This document shows, one piece after another, positions 5,281 to 8,276 of a stretch of 8,276 bases of DNA. Origin of the DNA: an uncultured Oscillospiraceae bacterium (GTDB lineage: Bacteria; Bacillota; Clostridia; Oscillospirales; Oscillospiraceae); assembly GCA_934597585.1 (NCBI GenBank), contig CAKTSA010000053.1, positions 1 through 8,276 on the forward strand, written 5' to 3'. The position numbers were made by a program, and so were the translations under genes. The notes below the pieces were generated by a model. That model did no database searches. It worked only from the letters and a program-made list of their open reading frames with translations, and was not told where the DNA came from. Each line of letters opens with the position of its first letter. Position 1 is the stretch's first letter.

Positions 5281-5559
5281 TTATAATGGAGCGCCGATAA
5301 CACGCCGAGTTGTCTGCGCAAAGTACACCAGCAGGATCAGAACCGCGTAGATGCACCCGAACAGCAGCCCGGCATTGGCGGCTACCCGTCTGTCTTCGCC
5401 GCACTCCTTGTGAAAGCCCGCGATCATAAGCAAGTAGCCCAGCGCCAGAAACATGCAGACGACATAGCTCCCAAAATCGGACACAAACAGAAAGACTGCG
5501 AAAAGCGCCACCGTTATCACGACAATGATCGACCCGATCCTGGCAATGGTCTGATTCAT
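5281..5559 (-). CDS. Small membrane protein, possibly truncated
   Basis: The 92-residue product has three predicted membrane spans (about residues 8-27, 30-49 and 62-82) with a charged loop HKECGEDRRVAANAG between the second and third. ATG 5559 overlaps the stop of the hydrolase gene by four bases (ATGA), implying translational coupling. From memory, the start and the run IYAVLILLVYFAQTT resemble the first part of longer integral membrane proteins of roughly 200-250 residues found in Clostridia. Here the protein ends ten residues after that run, and the repeat copy A follows directly. Truncation is therefore suspected but not proven. No catalytic motif is visible. Confidence 0.7.
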   Translation of the reverse strand: MNQTIARIGSIIVVITVALFAVFLFVSDFGSYVVCMFLALGYLLMIAGFHKECGEDRRVAANAGLLFGCIYAVLILLVYFAQTTRRVIGAPL

Positions 5560-6068
5560 AGACCCTGTTCTCCTTCGCAGCCCCTGACCTCGTGAAGCGT
5601 CATGACGGCGCAGCCCTTGCTCTCATAATACGCAAGCATCTCCGGCAGTTTCTTTTTATCGTAGCTGGTGATGCAGTCCGACAGCACGTGGACGGTATAA
5701 CCGCTTTTTCTCATATTGAAGCAGGTGGATTTGATGCAGGCTGCGGCGTCCGCACCGGCAACATAAAACTCGGTAATACCCTGCTCCTGAATGAAGGCGG
5801 TAAACGCCTCGCTGGTCAGCGCATTGCTCTTTGATTTCGTAAAAATATAGTCGGATACGACCTTCATCTCCGGCACCAGCTCCGCGCCGCAGGTACCGGG
5901 TTTGAAGGTCCTTGTCCCCGCAGACAGATTGTTGCGCTGGATATAAACGACCCGCAGCTCCTTTCGGACAGCCCAATCGATGGCCTCATTGACCTTTTCA
6001 ATAATCTCCCTGTAGTTTTTCGTAATGTCATTCTGCAGGTCGATCACAACCAGCGCGCTGTTTTTCAT
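5556..6068 (-). CDS. Isochorismatase-family cysteine hydrolase
   Basis: The 170-residue product has the isochorismatase-like alpha/beta fold. VVIDLQND gives the catalytic Asp10, TKSKSNAL the lysine (Lys78 or Lys80), and VAGADAAACIKST the nucleophile Cys111. The family hydrolyses amide or vinyl-ether bonds in substrates such as isochorismate, nicotinamide or N-carbamoyl compounds, and the substrate cannot be told from sequence. ATG 6068 was chosen because GGAGG lies eight bases upstream; an open frame continues to 6311 but runs through the preceding gene and a terminator-like repeat. The stop overlaps the start of the membrane protein by four bases. No clear promoter is seen in 6069-6151. Confidence 0.9.
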   Translation of the reverse strand: MKNSALVVIDLQNDITKNYREIIEKVNEAIDWAVRKELRVVYIQRNNLSAGTRTFKPGTCGAELVPEMKVVSDYIFTKSKSNALTSEAFTAFIQEQGITEFYVAGADAAACIKSTCFNMRKSGYTVHVLSDCITSYDKKKLPEMLAYYESKGCAVMTLHEVRGCEGEQGL

Positions 6069-6106
6069 TGTATATTCCTCCATGCTCTTCTTTTGTAGTT
6101 TCTTCC

Positions 6107-6151
6107 AAAACAAAAACGCAGCACAAGCCATTTTTGTGGCATGCACTGCGT
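6107..6151 (-). terminator. Terminator-like 31-nt repeat, copy B
   Basis: On the - strand ACGCAG (6151-6146) pairs with CTGCGT (6121-6116), with CACAA/TTGTG inside, and TTTTTGTTTT follows (6116-6107). It starts directly after the TAG stop of the KTR gene, so it should end the tetR-KTR transcript, at least partly. The 31 bases at 6114-6144 recur at 5242-5272. Confidence 0.6.
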
Positions 6152-6340
6152 CTAAGTGTCCGACATCTTGATCTCTTCTGTTTTCCCATTCTGAAAGCGG
6201 ATCACACAGCTGTACCTGCACTTGGGGCAGAACAGAGGAAAATCCTCCAACACCGTGCGGGGCCGCACCTGCGTCCGCGTCTTGCCGCCGCATCTGGGAC
6301 AGCGCAGCCAATCCAGCTTCAATGCAGTGCCCTCAGTCAT
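6152..6340 (-). CDS. Cysteine-rich KTR domain protein
   Basis: The 62-residue product matches the Cys-rich KTR family, small zinc-ribbon proteins often carried on conjugative transposons of Firmicutes. Visible are DWLRCPRCGGKTR (residues 10-22, Cys14 and Cys17 followed by the name-giving Lys-Thr-Arg), then DFPLFCPKC (33-41, Cys38 and Cys41). It probably binds one zinc ion; no biochemical role is established. I start it at ATG 6340 because GAGG lies six bases upstream; the longer frame from 6409 lies wholly within tetR. It overlaps the tetR stop by eight bases, so translation is likely coupled. No conjugation genes are in the window. Confidence 0.85.
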   Translation of the reverse strand: MTEGTALKLDWLRCPRCGGKTRTQVRPRTVLEDFPLFCPKCRYSCVIRFQNGKTEEIKMSDT

Positions 6341-6971
6341 GCCGCGCCTCAATTTTCTTTCCCACCAGTCCGCGGAACGCCGCATCCCGGTCAAATGCCC
6401 CGTCGGCAAAGCCAGGAATCTCCCGGATCGCCTTGTAGATGCTGATGCTGAAGCCCGTCAGGATCTGGCTGATCTCCTGGTCGGAGTAGGTGCAATCTCC
6501 GGTGACGATCAGCGTGGACAGACTGTGCACCACCAGCCACAGGTCCCGGAAATAGAGGTCGGCCTCCGCGGCGGTGATGTGATAGATGTCCATCAGCGTC
6601 GGGCGCACCATCGCCTGCAGATGCTGCATGGACTTCACAGCACTGTACTCCCGCCCCCGGGTCAGGAACAATAGCCGGTAAAGCTCCGGCTCCTCCCGGG
6701 CGAACCGGATATACTGCTTCCCGATGCCGAGAAAGGGGGTCTCCTCCTGCAGGCCCTGGCGCGTATAGCTGTCATAGACCTCCACCGCGGCGGCATAGAC
6801 CTCCTGCCGGACGTCGTCCATAGAGCCAAACCCGGTAAAAATGGGCCGCGTAGAGGTCCCCAGCTCGTCGGCGATGGTCTTCGCCGTCAGGGCGTCCAGC
6901 CCCCTGGCCCGCACCACCCGCAGCGCCGCCGCAACCATCTCTTCTCTTGTAAACTTATTCTTCGGCGCCAT
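6333..6971 (-). CDS. TetR-family transcriptional regulator
   Basis: The 212-residue product has the usual TetR length. Residues 8-55 form the DNA-binding domain: EEMVAAALRVVRARG, then TAKTIADELGTSTRPIFTGFGS, where the family usually has a Tyr in place of Gly47. The rest is the helical ligand and dimer domain, with FAREEPELYRLLF (about 108-120) and a TetR C-terminal helix pair near WLVVHSLSTLIVTG. The start at ATG 6971 is set by AGGAGG six bases upstream; an open frame to 7190 crosses the promoter. Such proteins repress their own and nearby genes and release DNA on ligand binding. A palindrome at 7003-7014 is the likely operator. The KTR gene overlaps its 3' end; lplA diverges. Confidence 0.93.
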   Translation of the reverse strand: MAPKNKFTREEMVAAALRVVRARGLDALTAKTIADELGTSTRPIFTGFGSMDDVRQEVYAAAVEVYDSYTRQGLQEETPFLGIGKQYIRFAREEPELYRLLFLTRGREYSAVKSMQHLQAMVRPTLMDIYHITAAEADLYFRDLWLVVHSLSTLIVTGDCTYSDQEISQILTGFSISIYKAIREIPGFADGAFDRDAAFRGLVGKKIEARHD

Positions 6972-6994
6972 CGCCTTCCTCCTCTTCCCTATGT

Positions 6995-7014
6995 GCATCA
7001 TTCGATGCGCATCG
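6995..7014. promoter_or_regulatory. Candidate TetR operator
   Basis: CGATGCGCATCG at 7003-7014 is a perfect 12-bp palindrome. An extra GCATC half-site at 6995-6999 forms a second dyad with GATGC at 7004-7008 (four-base spacer), so two overlapping dyads share one half-site. It lies just downstream of the predicted tetR start point, in the untranslated leader, a usual place for an autorepressor site. Confidence 0.6.
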
Positions 7015-7031
7015 TTTAATGTATATTGGCC

Positions 7032-7060
7032 ATTATACGCAGAACTCCCCCTCCTGTCAA
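7032..7060 (-). promoter_or_regulatory. Consensus sigma-A promoter of the TetR gene
   Basis: On the - strand TTGACA (7060-7055) and TATAAT (7037-7032) are both perfect and exactly 17 bases apart. The predicted start is near 7025. Such a strong promoter in front of a regulator suggests that it is normally held down by the TetR protein at the palindrome just downstream. Confidence 0.85.
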
Positions 7061-7100
7061 CAGGAAAATATCCGCTGCTGTGCCGGGCAAAAGAAAACAG

Positions 7101-7129
7101 TTGCAGAAACGCCGGACTTCGGGTATACT
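7101..7129 (+). promoter_or_regulatory. Promoter of the lipoate ligase gene
   Basis: TTGCAG at 7101-7106 and TATACT at 7124-7129 are 17 bases apart. The predicted start near 7136 leaves a leader of about 40 bases. No riboswitch-like structure was seen in it. The tetR promoter lies 40 bases away, facing the other way. Confidence 0.65.
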
Positions 7130-7176
7130 GACCCCGATACCAGCGACAGCTATTACCCACAGAAAGGCGAATACAT

Positions 7177-8169
7177 ATGAATAAAGTCATTTATATGGAG
7201 ACCGGCTCCACCGATCCCACCTACAACCTGGCGTTTGAAGAATACGTCCTGACCCACCGCCGGGAGGGCGCGTATCTCCTGCTGTGGCAAAACGACAACA
7301 CCATCGTGGTGGGCCGCAACCAGAACACCGCCCAGGAGATCGATCCCGCCTTTGTGGAGCAGCATCACATCCGTGTGGTGCGCCGCAGCACCGGCGGCGG
7401 CGCGGTGTATCACGACATGGGCAACCTGAACTACTCCTTCATTACCGACATCGGCGATGCGGAGCGTCTGACCATGGAGCGCTTCACCCGCCCCATTGTG
7501 GCGGCACTGCAGGGCCTGGGGCTGCAGGCCGAGGCCTCCGGTCGGAACGATATCCTGGTGGAGGGTCTCAAAGTATCCGGAACGGCACAGCGCCTGATGA
7601 ACGGCCGCATCCTGCATCACGGCACGCTGCTGTTCGACTCCCGGCCGGAGATGGTGGCCGGTGCCCTGCGGGCCGACCCGGCAAAATTCACCTCCAAGGG
7701 CGCTAAATCCGTCAGAAGCCGCATCGGCAACATCCGCAGCTTCCTGCCGGTGGATATGACGCTGGACGCCTTCTGGGCCTATCTCAAGGACACCCTGTCC
7801 GGCGGCGGCCTGGTGCCGGACGCTCTGACCGAAGATGAGCTGTCCCAGGTCCGGACCCTCCAGGCGGAGAAATACGCCACCTGGGAGTGGAACTACGGCC
7901 AATCCCCCCGCTTTGACATGGTGAACCGGGACTATTTCCCCGGCGGCCGCCTGGAGGTAGGCGTCTCCGTGGCCCAGGGTGAGATCACCGCCATCCGCTT
8001 CTACGGGGACTTCCTCAGCGTAACGGACACAACGCCCCTGTGCCAGGCGCTGGAGGGCACAGCCTACCGCGAGGACGCCGTAGACGCCGTCCTGGCCCGG
8101 TATCCCCTCTCCGAGATGTTCGGCGCCATCACCCGCCCCGAGATCCTGCGAACGATTTTCAACATGTAA
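7177..8169 (+). CDS. lplA: Lipoate-protein ligase A
   Basis: The 330-residue enzyme joins free lipoate, via lipoyl-AMP, to a lysine of lipoyl domains such as glycine cleavage H protein or 2-oxo-acid dehydrogenase E2. The large catalytic domain (about 1-240) has NLAFEEYVL (17-25), VVGRNQN (44-50), the lipoate-binding loop RRSTGGGAVYHD (69-80) followed by GNLNYSF, and GRNDILVEGLKVSGTAQ (122-138) with the key Lys132. The C-terminal accessory domain (about 245-330) is present, as in full-length bacterial LplA. ATG 7177 has AAAGG nine bases upstream. The gene has its own promoter and terminator and seems intact. It diverges from tetR; whether TetR controls it is unclear because the palindrome lies nearer tetR. 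Confidence 0.95.
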   Translation: MNKVIYMETGSTDPTYNLAFEEYVLTHRREGAYLLLWQNDNTIVVGRNQNTAQEIDPAFVEQHHIRVVRRSTGGGAVYHDMGNLNYSFITDIGDAERLTMERFTRPIVAALQGLGLQAEASGRNDILVEGLKVSGTAQRLMNGRILHHGTLLFDSRPEMVAGALRADPAKFTSKGAKSVRSRIGNIRSFLPVDMTLDAFWAYLKDTLSGGGLVPDALTEDELSQVRTLQAEKYATWEWNYGQSPRFDMVNRDYFPGGRLEVGVSVAQGEITAIRFYGDFLSVTDTTPLCQALEGTAYREDAVDAVLARYPLSEMFGAITRPEILRTIFNM

Positions 8170-8204
8170 AAAAGAGCCGCAGCCTGTAGGCCGCGGCTCT
8201 TTTT
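8169..8204 (+). terminator. Rho-independent terminator of lplA
   Basis: Arms 8169-8180 and 8193-8204 pair perfectly over 12 bases (AAAAAGAGCCGC and its complement), with a GCC/GGC pairing inside. The stem ends in TTTTT and starts on the last base of the lplA stop codon. Confidence 0.88.
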
Positions 8205-8217
8205 CAGCCTGTCAAAG

Positions 8218-8252
8218 AACGGCAGTTCTCGTTATGCGAGAGCTGGCGTTTT
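8218..8252 (+). terminator. Second terminator-like hairpin after lplA
   Basis: Arms 8218-8231 and 8237-8250 pair at 13 of 14 positions, counting one G-U pair, around the loop TTATG, and TTTT follows at 8249-8252. It may back up the lplA terminator. The remaining bases to 8276 show nothing I can name. Confidence 0.5.
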
Positions 8253-8276
8253 AATCGTATCAAAGAAGAAAAAGGG

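Noticed and set aside
6069..6311. N-terminal extension of the isochorismatase gene
   Set aside because: The extension runs through the KTR gene and a terminator-like repeat, while a good ribosome site lies eight bases before ATG 6068.
6972..7190. N-terminal extension of TetR to 7190
   Set aside because: It would translate through a perfect promoter and operator and into the start of lplA; ATG 6971 has AGGAGG.
7153..7902. Long open frame on the - strand (249 codons) inside lplA
   Set aside because: It lies opposite a complete, motif-rich lipoate ligase gene and its composition is that of a reverse-strand shadow.

Overview
The window looks like chromosomal DNA from a GC-rich anaerobic gut Firmicute, probably of the Oscillospiraceae/Ruminococcaceae type. 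This is inferred from strong GGAGG ribosome sites, sigma-A promoters, a sporulation-type polysaccharide deacetylase, a DUF3795 protein and a Cys-rich KTR protein, all with GC-rich codon use. The genus cannot be fixed from the sequence alone. I see no rRNA, tRNA, CRISPR array, transposase or phage gene.

Layout. The left edge (1-302) has no full gene: it holds a hairpin carrying an extended -10 promoter that points out of the window, a 22-bp hairpin terminator and an 11-bp inverted repeat. Leftward genes follow: a NodB-type polysaccharide deacetylase that stops before its last motif (303-860) and a LysR regulator (944-1828). A small zinc-ribbon gene (1965-2183, +) diverges from the LysR gene. 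Converging on it is an unrecognised 100-residue protein (2315-2617, -); the two are separated by back-to-back terminators. From 2701 to 6971 all genes point left. In transcription order they are TetR regulator, Cys-rich KTR protein, a terminator-like repeat, isochorismatase-like hydrolase, small membrane protein, a second copy of the repeat, a VOC/glyoxalase remnant, DUF3795 protein, unknown lipoprotein, AraC-GyrI regulator, and an ABC ATPase cut off after Walker A. A lipoate-protein ligase gene (7177-8169, +) diverges from tetR and ends at a strong terminator, followed by a second hairpin at the right edge.

How the genes may work together. The AraC-ABC pair has a 4-base stop/start overlap and looks like the start of a regulator-controlled efflux operon whose transporter half is lost. 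TetR has a perfect-consensus promoter with a 12-bp palindrome just downstream, and LysR has a dyad inside its own promoter; both suggest autoregulation. The lipoate ligase is a self-contained metabolic gene.

The main overall impression is erosion. Four leftward genes (deacetylase, ABC ATPase, VOC protein, possibly the membrane protein) seem to lack their 3' parts while keeping good starts. I found no convincing new multi-gene system; the better leads are the 31-nt repeat placed directly after two stop codons, the operator architectures, and two uncharacterised small proteins.
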